A stretch of DNA of 64,000 nt from Amaranthus tricolor (GCF_026212465.1 NC_080059.1:22778159-22842158); one strand, 5' to 3'; counted from the first letter of the stretch, positions 1 through 14,010 are shown. Made by a program: numbers and translations. Notes: a model not told the origin generated them from the letters alone.

Positions 1-26
1 TGTGTGCAAAGTTTCGTGCAAAACAA

Positions 27-1378
27 ACCATGTTTGATCGTCTTTATCCGCGAAAGTGCCAAATAAGCTTAAAAACCCATAAAATCGCAACTTAACACGT
101 AATTTCTTGCATATGACGATGAATTTTCAATTCTAAACGCTTCAACACAATAATATATGCTAATTAGTGTTGTGTGTCAAGTTTCGTGCAAATCAAAACA
201 AGTTTGAACTACTTTATGCGCGAAAGTGCCAAAAAACTTGAAAACCCATAAAATCGCAACATAACACGTAATTTCTAGCAAATGACTATTATATTGAATT
301 CTAACCATTTCAACACCATAATATGTACCAAATAGTGTTGTGTGCCAAGTTTCATGCATAACAAATCAAGTGTGAGCAACTTTATGCGCGAAAGTGCCAA
401 AAAAGCTTAAAAACTCATAAAATCGCAACTTAACACGTAATTTCTAGCATATGACTATTATTTTCAATTCTAACCACTTCAACACAATAATATATACCAT
501 ATAGTGTTGTGTGCCAAGTTTCATGCAAAACAAATCAAGTTTGAGCTACTTTATGCGCAAAAGTGTCTAAAAAGCTTAAAAACCCATAAAATCGCAACTT
601 AACACGTAATTTCAAGCATATGACTATTATTTTCAATTATAAACACTTCAACACAATAATATATACCAAAGAGTGTTATGTGCAAAGTTTTCTGTAAAAC
701 ACACCAAGTTTGAGCTATTTTATGCGCGAACGAGCCAAAAAAGCTTAAACACCCATAAAATCGCAACTTAGCACGTAATTTCTAGCATATGACAATGATT
801 TTTAATTCTAACCACCTCAACACAATAATATATACCAAATAGTGTTGTGTGCAAAGTTTCCTGCAAAACAAATCAAGTTTGAGCTAATTTATGCGCGAAA
901 GTGCCGAAAAAGCTTAAAAACCCATAAAATCACAACTTAACACGTAATTTCTAGCATATGACTATTATTTTCAATTCTAACCACTTCAACACAATAATAT
1001 ACACCAAATAGTGCTGTGTGCTAAATTTCGTGCAAAACAAACCAAGTTTGAGCTATTATATGGGCAAAATTGCCAAGAAAGGTTAAAAAACAATAAAATC
1101 ACAACTTAACACGTAATTTCTAGAATATGACTATGATTTTCAATTCTAGCCACTTCAACACAGTAATATATACCAAATAGTGTTGTGTGCCAAGTTTCGT
1201 GCAAAACAAACCAAGTTTGAGCTACTTGATGCGCGAATGTGCCAAAAAAGCTTAAAAACCCTTAAAATCGCAACTTAACACGTAATTTCTAGCATATGAC
1301 TATTATTTTAAATTCAAACAACTTCAACACAATAATATATACCAAATAGTGTTGTGTGCAAAGTTTCGTGCAAAACAA
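27..1378. repeat. HOR unit, 8 monomers
   Basis: The unit runs from one CCATGTTTGATCG marker monomer to the next, 1,352 bp or 8 x 169. Monomer order by diagnostic variants: m1 (TTTGATCG, CCAAATAAGC); m2 (GCTAATTAGTG); m3 (CAAGTGTGAGCAAC); a CATATAGTG / GTGTCTAAAAAGC monomer; an AAAGAGTGTTATG / GCGAACGAGCC monomer; a TTTCCTGC / GTGCCGAAAAAGC monomer; a GTGCTGTGTGCTAAATTTCG monomer; and a GCTACTTGATGCGCG monomer. This looks like the basic unit from which the following 11-mers arose. The first 26 bases of the window are the end of an earlier unit. Confidence 0.85.
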
Positions 1379-3239
1379 ACCATGTTTGATCGACTTTATC
1401 CGCGAAAGTGCCAAATAAGCTTAAAAAACCCATAAAATCGCAACTTAACACGTAATTTCTTGCATATGACGATGAATTTTCAATTCTAACCGCTTCAACA
1501 CAATAATATATGCTAATTAGTGTTGTGTGTCAAGTTTCGTGCAAATCAAACCAAGTTTGAACTACTTTATGCGCGAAAGTGCCAAAAAACTTAAAAACCC
1601 ATAAAATCGCAACATAACACGTAATTTCTAGCAAATGACTATTATATTGAATTTTAACCATTTCAACACCATAATATTTACCAAATAGTGTTGTGTGCCA
1701 AGTTTCGTGCATAAAAAATCAAGTGTGAGCAACTTTATGCGCGAAAGTGCCAAAAAAGCTTAAAAACTCATAAAATCGCAACTTAACACGTACTTTCTAG
1801 CTTATGACTATTATTTTCAATTCTAACCACTTCAACACAATAATATATACCATATAGTGTTGTGTGCCAAGTTTCGTGCAAAACAAATCAAGTTTGAGCT
1901 ACTTTATGCGCAAAAGTGTCTAAAAACCTTAAAAACCCATAAAATCGCAACTTAACACGTAATTTCAAGCATATGACTATTATTTTCAATTCTAACCACT
2001 TCAACACAATAATATATACCAAAGAGTGTTATGTGCAATGTTTTCTGTAAAACACACCAAGTTTGAGCTATTTTATGCGCGAACGAGCCAAAAAAGCTTA
2101 AAAACCCATAAAATCGCAACTTAGCACGTAATTTCTAGCATATGACGATGATATTTAATTCCAACCACCTCAACAAAATAATATATACCATATAGTGTTG
2201 TGTGCAAAGTTTCCTGCAAAACAAATCAAGTTTGAGCTAATTTATGCGCGAAAGTGCCTAAAAAAGCTTAAAAACCCATAAAATCGCAACTTAACACGTA
2301 ATTTCTAGCATATGACTATTATTTTCAATTCTAACCACTTCAACACAATAATATATACCATATAGTGTTGTGTGCCAAGTTTCTTGCAAAACAAATCAAG
2401 TTTGAGCTACTTTATGCGCAAAAGTGTCTAAAAAGCTTAAAAACCCATAAAATCGCAACTTAACACGTAATTTCAAGCATATGACTATTATTTTCAATTA
2501 TAAACACTTCAACACAATACTATATACCAAAGAGTGTTATGTGCAAAGTTTTCTGTAAAACACACCAAGTTTGAGCTATTTTATGCGCGAACGAGCCAAA
2601 AAAGCTTAAACACCCATAAAATCGCAACTTAGCACGTAATTTCTAGCATATGACAATGATTTTTAATTCTAACCACCTCAACACAATAATATATACCAAA
2701 TAGTATTGTGTGCAAAGTTTCCTGCAAAACAAATCAAGTTTGAGCTAATTTATGCGCGAAAGTGCCGAAAAAGCTTAAAAACCCATAAAATCACAACTTA
2801 ACACGTAATTTCTAGCATATGACTATTATTTTCAATTCTAACCACTTCAACACAATAATATACACCAAATAGTGCTGTGTGCTAAATTTCGTGCAAAACA
2901 AACCAAGTTTGAGCTATTATATGGGCAAAATTGCCAAGAAAGGTTAAAAAACAATAAAATCACAACTTAACACGTAATTTCTAGAATATGACTATGATTT
3001 TCAATTCTAGCCACTTCAACACAGTAATATATACCAAATAGTGTTGTGTGCCAAGTTTCGTGCAAAACAAACCAAGTTTGAGCTACTTGATGCGCGAATG
3101 TGCCAAAAAAGCTTAAAAACCCTTTAAATCGCAACTTAACACGTAATTTCTAGCATATGACTATTATTTTAAATTCAAACAACTTCAACACAATAATAAA
3201 TACCAAATAGTGTTGTGTGCAAAGTTTCGTGCAAAACAA
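1379..3239. repeat. HOR unit, 11 monomers, copy 1 (1,861 bp)
   Basis: The unit has the same monomer order as the preceding 8-mer, except that the trimer CATATAG, AAAGAG, TTTCCTGC occurs twice in a row (about 1851-2358 and 2359-2866), giving 11 monomers. The next 1,861 bp is almost base-for-base identical. Only scattered substitutions and homopolymer-length changes separate the two, for example an extra A near 1414 and near 2263. Confidence 0.9.
1851..2866. repeat. Internal trimer duplication inside the 11-mer HOR
   Basis: The marker CATATAGTG recurs at 1851 and 2359, 508 bp or three monomers apart. It is followed each time by the AAAGAGTGTTATG and TTTCCTGC monomers. The second trimer carries the GTGTCTAAAAAGC and GTGCCGAAAAAGC variants found in the neighbouring 8-mer, and the first carries GTGTCTAAAAACC and GTGCCTAAAAAAGC. 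The insert is therefore an exact three-monomer addition to an 8-mer frame. The same structure recurs 1,861 bp downstream (about 3712-4727). Confidence 0.8.
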
Positions 3240-5100
3240 ACCATGTTTGATCGACTTTATCCGCGAAAGTGCCAAATAAGCTTAAAAACCCATAAAATCG
3301 CAACTTAACACGTAATTTCTTGCATATGACGATGAATTTTCAATTCTAACCGCTTCAACACAATAATATATGCTAATTAGTGTTGTGTGTCAAGTTTCGT
3401 GCAAATCAAACCAAGTTTGAACTACTTTATGCGCGAAAGTGCCAAAAAACTTAAAAAACCCATAAAATCGCAACATAACACGTAATTTCTAGCAAATGAC
3501 TATTATATTGAATTTTAACCATTTCAACACCATAATATTTACCAAATAGTGTTGTGTGCCAAGTTTCGTGCATAAAAAATCAAGTGTGAGCAACTTTATG
3601 CGCGAAAGTGCCAAAAAAGCTTAAAAACTCATAAAATCGCAACTTAACACGTACTTTCTAGCTTATGACTATTATTTTCAATTCTAACCACTTCAACACA
3701 ATAATATATACCATATAGTGTTGTGTGCCAAGTTTCGTGCAAAACAAATCAAGTTTGAGCTACTTTATGCGCAAAAGTGTCTAAAAACCTTAAAAACCCA
3801 TAAAATCGCAACTTAACACGTAATTTCAAGCATATGACTATTATTTTCAATTCTAACCACTTCAACACAATAATATATACCAAAGAGTGTTATGTGCAAT
3901 GTTTTCTGTAAACACACACCAAGTTTGAGCTATTTTATGCGCGAACGAGCCAAAAAAGCTTAAAAACCCATAAAATCGCAACTTAGCACGTAATTTCTAG
4001 CATATGACGATGATTTTTAATTCCAACCACCTCAACAAAATAATATATACCATATAGTGTTGTGTGCAAAGTTTCCTGCAAAACAAATCAAGTTTGAGCT
4101 AATTTATGCGCGAAAGTGCCTAAAAAGCTTAAAAACCCATAAAATCGCAACTTAACACGTAATTTCTAGCATATGACTATTATTTTCAATTCTAACCACT
4201 TCAACACAATAATATATACCATATAGTGTTGTGTGCCAAGTTTCTTGCAAAACAAATCAAGTTTGAGCTACTTTATGCGCAAAAGTGTCTAAAAAGCTTA
4301 AAAACCCATAAAATCGCAACTTAACACGTAATTTCAAGCATATGACTATTATTTTCAATTATAAACACTTCAACACAATACTATATACCAAAGAGTGTTA
4401 TGTGCAAAGTTTTCTGTAAAACACACCAAGTTTGAGCTATTTTATGCGCGAACGAGCCAAAAAAGCTTAAACACCCATAAAATCGCAACTTAGCACGTAA
4501 TTTCTAGCATATGACAATGATTTTTAATTCTAACCACCTCAACACAATAATATATACCAAATAGTATTGTGTGCAAAGTTTCCTGCAAAACAAATCAAGT
4601 TTGAGCTAATTTATGCGCGAAAGTGCCGAAAAAGCTTAAAAACCCATAAAATCACAACTTAACACGTAATTTCTAGCATATGACTATTATTTTCAATTCT
4701 AACCACTTCAACACAATAATATACACCAAATAGTGCTGTGTGCTAAATTTCGTGCAAAACAAACCAAGTTTGAGCTATTATATGGGCAAAATTGCCAAGA
4801 AAGGTTAAAAAACAATAAAATCACAACTTAACACGTAATTTCTAGAATATGACTATGATTTTCAATTCTAGCCACTTCAACACAGTAATATATACCAAAT
4901 AGTGTTGTGTGCCAAGTTTCGTGCAAAACAAACCAAGTTTGAGCTACTTGATGCGCGAATGTGCCAAAAAAGCTTAAAAACCCTTAAAATCGCAACTTAA
5001 CACGTAATTTCTAGCATATGACTATTATTTTAAATTCAAACAACTTCAACACAATAATATATACCAAATAGTGTTGTGTGCAAAGTTTCGTGCAAAACAA
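3240..5100. repeat. HOR unit, 11 monomers, copy 2 (1,861 bp)
   Basis: Tandem copy of the preceding 11-mer with the same monomer order, the same internal trimer repeat and the same private variants (for instance the GTACTTTCTAGC monomer). By eye only a handful of differences occur over 1.86 kb, such as GATGATTTTT here against GATGATATTT in copy 1. The duplication looks recent. Confidence 0.9.
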
Positions 5101-6283
5101 ACCATGTTTGATCGACTTTATCCGCGAAAGTGCCAAATAAGCTTAAAAACCCATAAAATCGCAACTTAACACGTAATTTCTTGCATATGACGATGAATTT
5201 TCAATTCTAACCGCTTCAACACAATAATATATGCTAATTAGTGTTGTGTGTCAAGTTTCGTGCAAATCAAACCAAGTTTGAACTACTTTATGCGCGAAAG
5301 TGCCAAAAAACTTAAAAACCCATAAAATCGCAACATAACACGTAATTTCTAGAAAGTGACTATTATATTGAATTTTAACCATTTCAACACCATAATATTT
5401 ACCAAATAGTGTTGTGTGCCAAGTTTCGTGCATAAAAAATCAAGTGTGAGCAACTTTATGCGCGAAAGTGCCAAAAAAGCTTAAAAACTCATAAAATCGC
5501 AACTTAACACGTACTTTCTAGCATATGACTATTATTTTCAATTCTAACCACTTCAACACAATAATATATACCATATAGTGTTGTGTGCCAAGTTTCGTGC
5601 AAAACAAATCAAGTTTGAGCTACTTTATGCGCAAAAGTGTCTAAAAACCTTAAAAACCCATAAAATCGCAACTTAACACGTAATTTCAAGCATATGACTA
5701 TTATTTTCAATTCTAACCACTTCAACACAATAATATATACCAAAGAGTGTTATGTGCAATGTTTTCTGTAAAACACACCAAGTTTGAGCTATTTTATGCG
5801 CGAACGAGCCAAAAAAGCTTAAAAACCCATAAAATCGCAACTTAGCACGTAATTTCTAGCATATGACGATGATTTTTAATTCCAACCACCTCAACAAATT
5901 AATATATACCAAATAGTGTTGTGTGCAAAGTTTCCTGCAAAACAAATCAAGTTTGAGCTAATTTATGCGCGAAAGTGCCTAAAAAGCTTAAAAACCCATA
6001 AAATCGCAACTTAACACGTAATTTCTAGCATATGACTATTATTTTCAATTCTAACCACTTCAACACAATAATATATACCAAATAGTGCTGTGTGCTAAAT
6101 TTCGTGCAAAACAAACCAAGTTTCAGCTACTATATGCGCGAAAGTGCCAAGAAAGGTCAAAAACCAATAAAATCGCAACTTAACACGTAATTTCTAGAAT
6201 ATGACTATGATTTTCAATTCTAGCCACTTCAACACAATAATATATACCAAATAGTGTTGTGTGCAAAGTTTCGTGCAAAACAA
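5101..6283. repeat. HOR unit, 7 monomers
   Basis: Monomers m1 to m6 of the 11-mer are followed by one GTGCTGTGTGCTAAATTTCG monomer with AAGTTTCAGCTAC, then directly by the next marker monomer. The second trimer and the GCTACTTGATGCGCG monomer are absent. The length is 1,183 bp (7 x 169). A near copy is at 8820-10002, offset 3,719 bp (22 monomers). Confidence 0.85.
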
Positions 6284-9200
6284 ACCATGTTTGATCGACT
6301 TTATCCGCGAAAGTGCCAAATAAGCTTAAAAACCCATAAAATCGCAACTTAACACGTAATTTCTTGCATATGACGATGAATTTTCAATTCTAACCGCTTC
6401 AACACAATAATATATGCTAATTAGTATTGTGTGTCAAGTTTCGTGCAAATCAAACCAAGTTTGAACTACTTTATGCGCGAAAGTGCGAAAAAACTTAAAA
6501 ACCCATAAAATCGCAACATAACACGTAATTTCTAGCAAATGACTATTATATTGAATTTTAACCATTTCAACACCATAATATGTACCAAATAGTGTTGTGT
6601 GCCAAGTTTTTTGCATAAAAAATCAAGTGTAAGCAACTTTATGCGCGAAAGTGCTAAAAAAGCTTAAAAACTCATAAAATCGCAACTTAACACGTAATTT
6701 CTAGCATATGACTGTTATTTTCAATTCTAACCACTTCAACACAATAATATATACCATATAGTGTTGTGTGCCAAGTTTCGTGCAAAAGAAATCAAGTTTG
6801 AGCTACTTTATGCGCAAAAGTGTCTAAAAACCTTAAAATCCCATAAAATCGCAACTTAACACGTAATTTAAAGCATATGACTATTATTTTCAATTATAAA
6901 CACTTTAACACAATAATATATACCAAAGAGTGTTATGTGCAAAGTTTTCTGTAAAACACACCAAGTTTGAGCTATTTTATGCGCGAACGAGCCAAAAAAG
7001 CTTAAAAACCCATAAAATCGCAACTTAGCACTTTATTTCTAGCATATGACAATGATTTTTAATTCCAACCACCTCAACAAAATAATATATACCAAATAGT
7101 GTTGCGTGCAAAGATTCCTGCAAAACAAATCAAGTTTGAGCTAATTTATGCGAGAAAGTGCCTAAAAAGCTTAAAAACCCATAAAATCGCAACTTAACAC
7201 GTAATTTCTAGTATATGACTATTATTTTCAATTCTAACCACTTCAACAAAATAATATACGCCAAATAGTGCTGTGTGCTAAATTTCGTGCAAAACAAACC
7301 AAGTTTGAGCTATTATATGCGCAAAAGTGCCAAGAAAGGTTAAAAACCAATAAAATCACAACTTAACACATAATTTCTAGAATAGGACTATGATTTTCAA
7401 TTCTAACCACTTCAACACAGTAATATATACCAAATAGTGTTGTGTGCCAAGTTTCGTGCAAAACAAACCAAGTTTGAGCTACTTGATGCGCGAATGTGCC
7501 AAAAAAGATTAAAAACCTTTAAAATCGCAACTTAACACGTAATTTCTAGCATATGACTATTATTTTAAATTCGAACAACTTCAACACAATAATATATACC
7601 AAATAGTGTTGTGTGCAAAGTTTCGTGCAAAACAAACCATGTTTGATCGACTTTATCCGCGAAAGTGCCAAATAAGCTTAAAAACCCATAAAATCGCAAC
7701 TTAACACGTAATTTCTTGCATATGACGATGAATTTTCAATTATAACCGCTTCAACACAATAATATATGCTAATTAGTGTTGTGTGCAAAGTTTCGTGCAA
7801 ATCAAACCATGTTTGAACTACTTTATGCGCGAAAGTGCAAAAAAACTTAAAAACCCATAAAATCGCAACATAATACGTAATTTCTAGCAAATCACTATTA
7901 TATTGAATTCTAACCATTTCAACACCATAATATGTACCAAATAGTGTTCTGTGCCAAGTTTCGTGCATAACAAATCAAGTATGAGCAACTTTATGCACGA
8001 AAGTGCCAAAAAAGCTTAAAAACTCATAAAATCGCAACTTAACACGTAATTTCTAGCATATGACTATTATTTTCAATTCTAACAACTTCAACACAATAAT
8101 ATATACCATATAGTGTTGTGTGCCAAGTTTCGTGCAAAACAATTCAAGTTTGAGCTACTTTATGCGCAAAAGTGTCTAAAAAGCTTACAACCCCATAAAA
8201 TCGCAAGTTAACACGTAATTTCAAGCATATGACTATTATTTTAAATTCTAACCACTTCAACACAATAATATATACCAAAGAGTGTTATGTGCAAAGTTTT
8301 CTGTAAAACACAACAAGTTTGATCTATTTTATGCGCGAACGAGCCAAAAAAGTTTAAAAACCCATAAAATCGCAACATAGCACGTAATTTCTAGCATATG
8401 ACGATGATTTTTAATTCCAAGCACCTCAACACAATAATATATACCAAATAGTGTTGTGTGCAAAGTTTCGTGCAAAACAAATCAAGTTTGAGCTAATTTA
8501 TCCGCGAAAGTGCCTAAAAAGCTTAAAAACCCATAAAATCGCAACTTAACACGTAATTTCTAGCATATGACTATTATTTTCAATTCTAACCACTTCAACA
8601 CAATAATATAAACCAAATAGTGTTGTGTACTAAATTTCGTGCAAAACAAACCAAGTTTGAGCTACTATATGCGCGAAAGTGCACAAAAAAGGTCAAAAAC
8701 CAATAAAATCGCAACTTAACACGTAATTTCTAGAATATGACTATGATTTTCAATTCTAGCCACTTCAACACAATAATATATACCAAATAGTGTTGTGTGC
8801 AAAGTTTCGTGCAAAACAAACCATGTTTGATCGACTTTATCCGCGAAAGTGCCAAATAAGCTTAAAAACCCATAAAATCGCAACTTAACACGTAATTTCT
8901 TGCATATGACGATGAATTTTCAATTCTAACCGCTTCAACACAATAATATATGCTAATTAGTATTGTGTGTCAAGTTTCGTGCAAATCAAACCAAGTTTGA
9001 ACTGCTTTATGCGCGAAAGTGCCAAAAAACTTAAAAACCCATAAAATCGCAACATAACACGTAATTTCTAGCAAATGACTATTATATTGAATTTTAACCA
9101 TTTCAACACCATAATATTTACCAAATAGTGTTGTGTGCCAAGTTTCGTGCATAACAAATCAAGTGTGAGCAACTTTATGCGCGAAAGTGCCAAAAAAGCT

Positions 9201-11525
9201 TAAAAACTCATAAAATCGCAACTTAACACGTACTTTCTAGCATATGACTGTTATTTTCAATTCTAACCACTTCAACACAATAATATATACCATATAGTGT
9301 TGTGTGCCAAGTTTCGTGCAAAACAAATCAAGTTTGAGCTACTTTATGCGCAAAAGTGTCTAAAAACCTTAAAAACCCATAAAATCGCAACTTAACACGT
9401 AATTTTAGGCATATGACTATTATTTTCAATTCTAACCACTTCAACACAATAATATATACCAAAGAGTGTTATGTGCAATGTTTTCTGTAAAACACACCAA
9501 GTTTGAGCTATTTTATGCGCGAACGAGCCAAAAAAGCTTTAAAACCCATAAAATCGCAACTTAGCACGTAATTTCTAGCATATGACGATGATTTTTAATT
9601 CCAACCACCTCAACAAAATAATATATACCAAATAGTGTTGTGTGCAAAGTTTCCTGCAAAACAAATCAAGTTTGAGCTAATTTATGCGCGAAAGTGCCTA
9701 AAAAGCTTAAAAACCCATAAAATCGCAACTTAACACGTAATTTCTAGCATATGACTATTAATTTCAATTCTAACCACTTCAACACAATAATATATACCAA
9801 ATAGTGCTGTGTGCTAAATTTCGTGCAAAACAAACCAAGTTTCAGCTACTATATGCGCGAAAGTGCCAAGAAAGGTCAAAAACCAATAAAATCGCAACTT
9901 AACACGTAATTTCTAGAATATGACTATGATTTTCAATTCTAGCCACTTCAACACAATAATATATACCAAATAGTGTTGTGTGCAAAGTTTCGTGCAAAAC
10001 AAACCATGCTTGATCGACTTTATCCGCGAAAGTGCCAAATAAGCTTAAAAACCCATAAAATCGCAACTTAACACGTAATTTCTTGCATATGACGATGAAT
10101 TTTCAATTCTAACCGCTTCAACACAATAATATATGCTAATTAGTATTGTGTGTCAAGTTTCGTGCAAATCAAACCAAGTTTGAACTGCTTTATGCGCGAA
10201 AGTGCCAAAAAACTTAAAAACCCATAAAATCGCAACATAACACGTAATTTCTTGCAAATGACTATTATATTGAATTCTAACCCTTTCAACACCATAATAT
10301 GTACCAAATAGTGTTGTGTGCCAAGTTTCATGCATAACAAATCAAGTGTGAGCAACTTTATGCGCGAAAGTACCAAAAAAGCTTAAAAACTCATAAAATC
10401 GCAACTTAACACGTAATTTCTAGCATATGACTATTATTTTCAATTCTAACCACTTCAACACAATAATATATACCATATAGTGTTGTGTGCCAAGTTTCGT
10501 GCAAAACAAATCAAGTTTGAGCTACTTTATGCGCAAAAGTGTCTAAAAAGCTTAAAAACCCATAAAATCGCAACTTAACACATAATTTCCAGCATATGAC
10601 TATTATTTTCAATTATAAACACTTCAACACAATAATATATACCAAAGAGTGTTATGTGCAAAGTTTTCTGTAAAACACACCAAGTTTGAGCTATTTTATG
10701 CGCGAACGAGCCAAAAAAGCTTAAACACCCATAAAATCGCAACTTAGCACGTAATTTCTAGCATATGACAATGATTTTTAATTCTAACCACCTCAACACA
10801 ATAATATATACCAAATAGTGTTGTGTGCAAAGTTTCCTGCAAAACAAATCAAGTTTGAGCTAATTTATGCGCGAAAGTGCCGAAAAAGCTTAAAAACCCA
10901 TAAAATCGCAACTTAACACGTAATTTCTAGCATATGACTATTATTTTCAATTCTAACCACTTCAACACAATAATATACACCAAAAAGTGCTGTGTGCTAA
11001 ATTTCGTGCAAAACAAACCAAGTTTGAGCTATTATATGCGCAAAAGTGCCAAGAAAGGTTAAAAACCAATAAAATCACAACTTAACACATAATTTCTAGA
11101 ATAGGACTATGATTTTCAATTCTAACCACTTCAACACAGTAATATATATACCAAATAGTGTTGTGTGCCAAGTTTCGTGCAAAACAAACCAAGTTTGAGC
11201 TACTTGATGCGCGAATGTGCCAAAAAAGATTAAAAACCTTTAAAATCGCAACTTAACACGTAATTTCTAGCATATGACTATTATTTTAAATTCGAACAAC
11301 TTCAACACAATAATATATACCAAATAGTGTTGTGTGCAAAGTTTCGTGCAAAACAAACCATGTTTGATCGACTTTATCCGCGAAAGTGCCTAAAAAGCTT
11401 AAAAACCCATAAAATCGCAACTTAACACGTAATTTCTAGCATATGACTATTATTTTAAATTCAAACAACTTCAACACAATAATATATACCAAATAGTGTT
11501 GTGTGCAAAGTTGCGTGCAAAACAA
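6284..11525. repeat. 5,242-bp super-unit of 31 monomers (first copy)
   Basis: This block contains HOR units 6284-7635 (8 monomers), 7636-8819 (7), 8820-10002 (7) and 10003-11356 (8), plus a single marker monomer 11357-11525. Its first part reappears at 11526 onward with an offset of exactly 5,242 bp: markers 6284 to 11526 and 7636 to 12878. Shared private variants include GTGCGAAAAAACTT, CCTTAAAATCCCATAAAATC and GCTAATTAGTGTTGTGTGCAAAG. 5,242 is 31 x 169.1, so this is a period above the 7- and 8-mer HORs. Confidence 0.85.
11357..11525. repeat. Isolated duplicated marker monomer
   Basis: A CCATGTTTGATCG monomer of 169 bp is followed immediately by another at 11526, instead of by the usual GCTAATTAG monomer. 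Its second half reads GTGCCTAAAAAGCTT and CATATGACTATTATTTTAAA, which belongs to other monomer types. It is therefore a hybrid made by unequal exchange between a marker monomer and a different one. Confidence 0.75.
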
Positions 11526-14010
11526 ACCATGTTTGATCGTCTTTATCCGCGAAAGTGCCAAATAAGCTTAAAAACCCATAAAATCGCAACTTAACACGTA
11601 ATTTCTTGCATATGACGATGAATTTTCAATTCTAAACCCTTTAACACAATAATATATGCTAATTAGTGTTGTGTGTCAAGTTTCGTGCAAATCAAACAAA
11701 GTTTGAACTACTTTATGCGCGAAAGTGCGAAAAAACTTCAAAACCCATAAAATCGCAACATAACACGTAATTTCTAGCAAATGACTATTATATTGAATTT
11801 TAACCATTTCAACACCATAATATTTACCAAATAGTGTTGTGTGCCAAGTTTCGTGCATAAAAAATCAAGTGTAAGCAACTTTATGCGCGAAAGTGCTAAA
11901 AAAGCTTAAAAACTCATAAAATCGCAACTTAACACGTAATTTCTAGCATATGACTGTTATTTTCAATTCTAACCACTTCAACACAATAATATATACCATA
12001 TAGTGTTGTGTGCCAAGTTTCGTGCAAAACAAATCAAGTTTGAGCTACTTTATGCGCAAAAGTGTCTAAAAACCTTAAAATCCCATAAAATCGCAACTTA
12101 ACACGTAATTTAAAGCATATGACTATTATTTTCAATTCTAACCACTTCAACACAATAATATATACCAAAGAGTGTTATGTGCAAAGTTTTCTGTAAAACA
12201 CACCAAGTTTGAGCTATTTTATGCGCGAACGAGCCAAAAAAGCTTAAAAACCCATAAAATCGCAACTTAGCACGTAATTTCTAGCATATGACGATGATTT
12301 TTAATTCCAACCACCTCAACAAAATAATATATTCCAAATAGTGTTGCGTGCAAAGATTCCTGCAAAACAAATCAAGTTTGAGCTAATTTATGCGAGAAAG
12401 TGCCTAAAAAGCTTAAAAACCCATAAAATCGCAACTTAACACGTAATTTCTAGCATATGACTATTATTTTCAATTCTAACCACTTCAACAAAATAATATA
12501 CACCAAATAGTGTTGTGTGCTAAATTTCGTGCAAAACAAACCAAGTTTGAGCTATTATATGCGCAAAAGTGCCAAGAAAGGTTAAAAACCAATAAAATCA
12601 CAACTTAACACATAATTTCTAGAATAGGACTATGATTTTCAATTCTAGCCACTTCAACACAGTAATATATACCAAATAGTGTTGTGTGCCAAGTTTCGTG
12701 CAAAACAAACCAAGTTTGAGCTACTTGATGCGCGAATGTGCCAAAAAAGATTAAAAACCTTTAAAATCGCAACTTAACACGTAATTTCTAGCATATGACT
12801 ATTATTTTAAATTCGAACAACTTCAACACAATAATATATACCAAATAGTGTTGTGTGCAAAGTTTCGTGCAAAACAAACCATGTTTGATCGACTTTATCC
12901 GCGAAAGTGCCAAATAAGCTTAAAAACCCATAAAATCGCAACTTAACACGTAATTTCTTGCATATGACGATGAATTTTAAATTCTAACCGCTTCAACACA
13001 ATAATATATGCTAATTAGTGTTGTGTGCAAAGTTTCGTGCAAATCAAACCATGTTTGAACTACTTTATGCGCGAAAGTGCCAAAAAACTTAAAAACCCAT
13101 AAAATCGCAACATAACACGTAATTTCTAGCAAATGACTATTATATTGAATTCTAACCATTTCAACACCATAATATGTACCAAATAGTGTTCTATGCCAAG
13201 TTTCGTGCATAACAAATCAAGTATGAGCAACTTTATGCACGAAAGTGCCAAAAAAGCTTAAAAACTCATAAAATCGCAACTTAACACGTAATTTCTAGCA
13301 TATGACTATTATTTTCAATTCTAACAACTTCAACACAATAATATATACCATATAGTGTTGTGTGCCAAGTTTCGTGCAAAACAATTCAAGTTTGAGCTAC
13401 TTTATGCGCAAAAGTGTCTAAAAAGCTTAAAACCCCATAAAATCGCAAGTTAACACGTAATTTCAAGCATATGACTATTATTTTAAATTCTAACCACTTC
13501 AACACAATAATATATACCAAAGAGTGTTATGTGCAAAGTTTTCTGTAAAACACAACAAGTTTGAGCTATTTTATGCGCGAACGAGCCAAAAAAGTTTAAA
13601 AACCCATAAAATCGCAACATAGCACGTAATTTCTAGCATATGACGATGATTTTTAATTCCAAGCACCTCAACACAATAATATATACCAAATAGTGTTGTG
13701 TGCAAAGTTTCGTGCAAAACAAATCAAGTTTGAGCTAATTTATCCGCGAAAGTGCCTAAAAAGCTTAAAAACCCATAAAATCGCAACTTAACACGTAATT
13801 TCTAGCATATGACTATTATTTTCAATTCTAACCACTTCAACACAATAATATAAACCAAATAGTGTTGTGTGCTAAATTTCGTGCAAAACAAACCAAGTTT
13901 GAGCTACTATATGCGCGAAAGTGCAAAAAAAGGTCAAAAACCAATAAAATCGCAACTTAACACGTAATTTCTAGAATATGACTATGATTTTCAATTCTAG
14001 CCACTTCAAC
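11526..14010. repeat. Second, partial copy of the 5,242-bp super-unit
   Basis: It corresponds to 6284 to about 8770. It covers an 8-mer (11526-12877) and most of a second unit beginning at 12878. Correspondence breaks at about 14,010: the first copy goes into a CCATGTTTGATCG monomer, while this copy goes into a GCTACTTGATGCGCG monomer, which makes the second unit an 8-mer instead of a 7-mer. Confidence 0.8.

Noticed and set aside
177..359. Recurring ~60-aa minus-strand frame (also near 1530, 5251, 6434, 8970, 10153 and 11676) that looks like a conserved protein family
   Set aside because: The similarity is that of the DNA repeat. Each frame covers about one monomer plus a few codons, and copies differ with the monomer variants, not in a codon-aware way.
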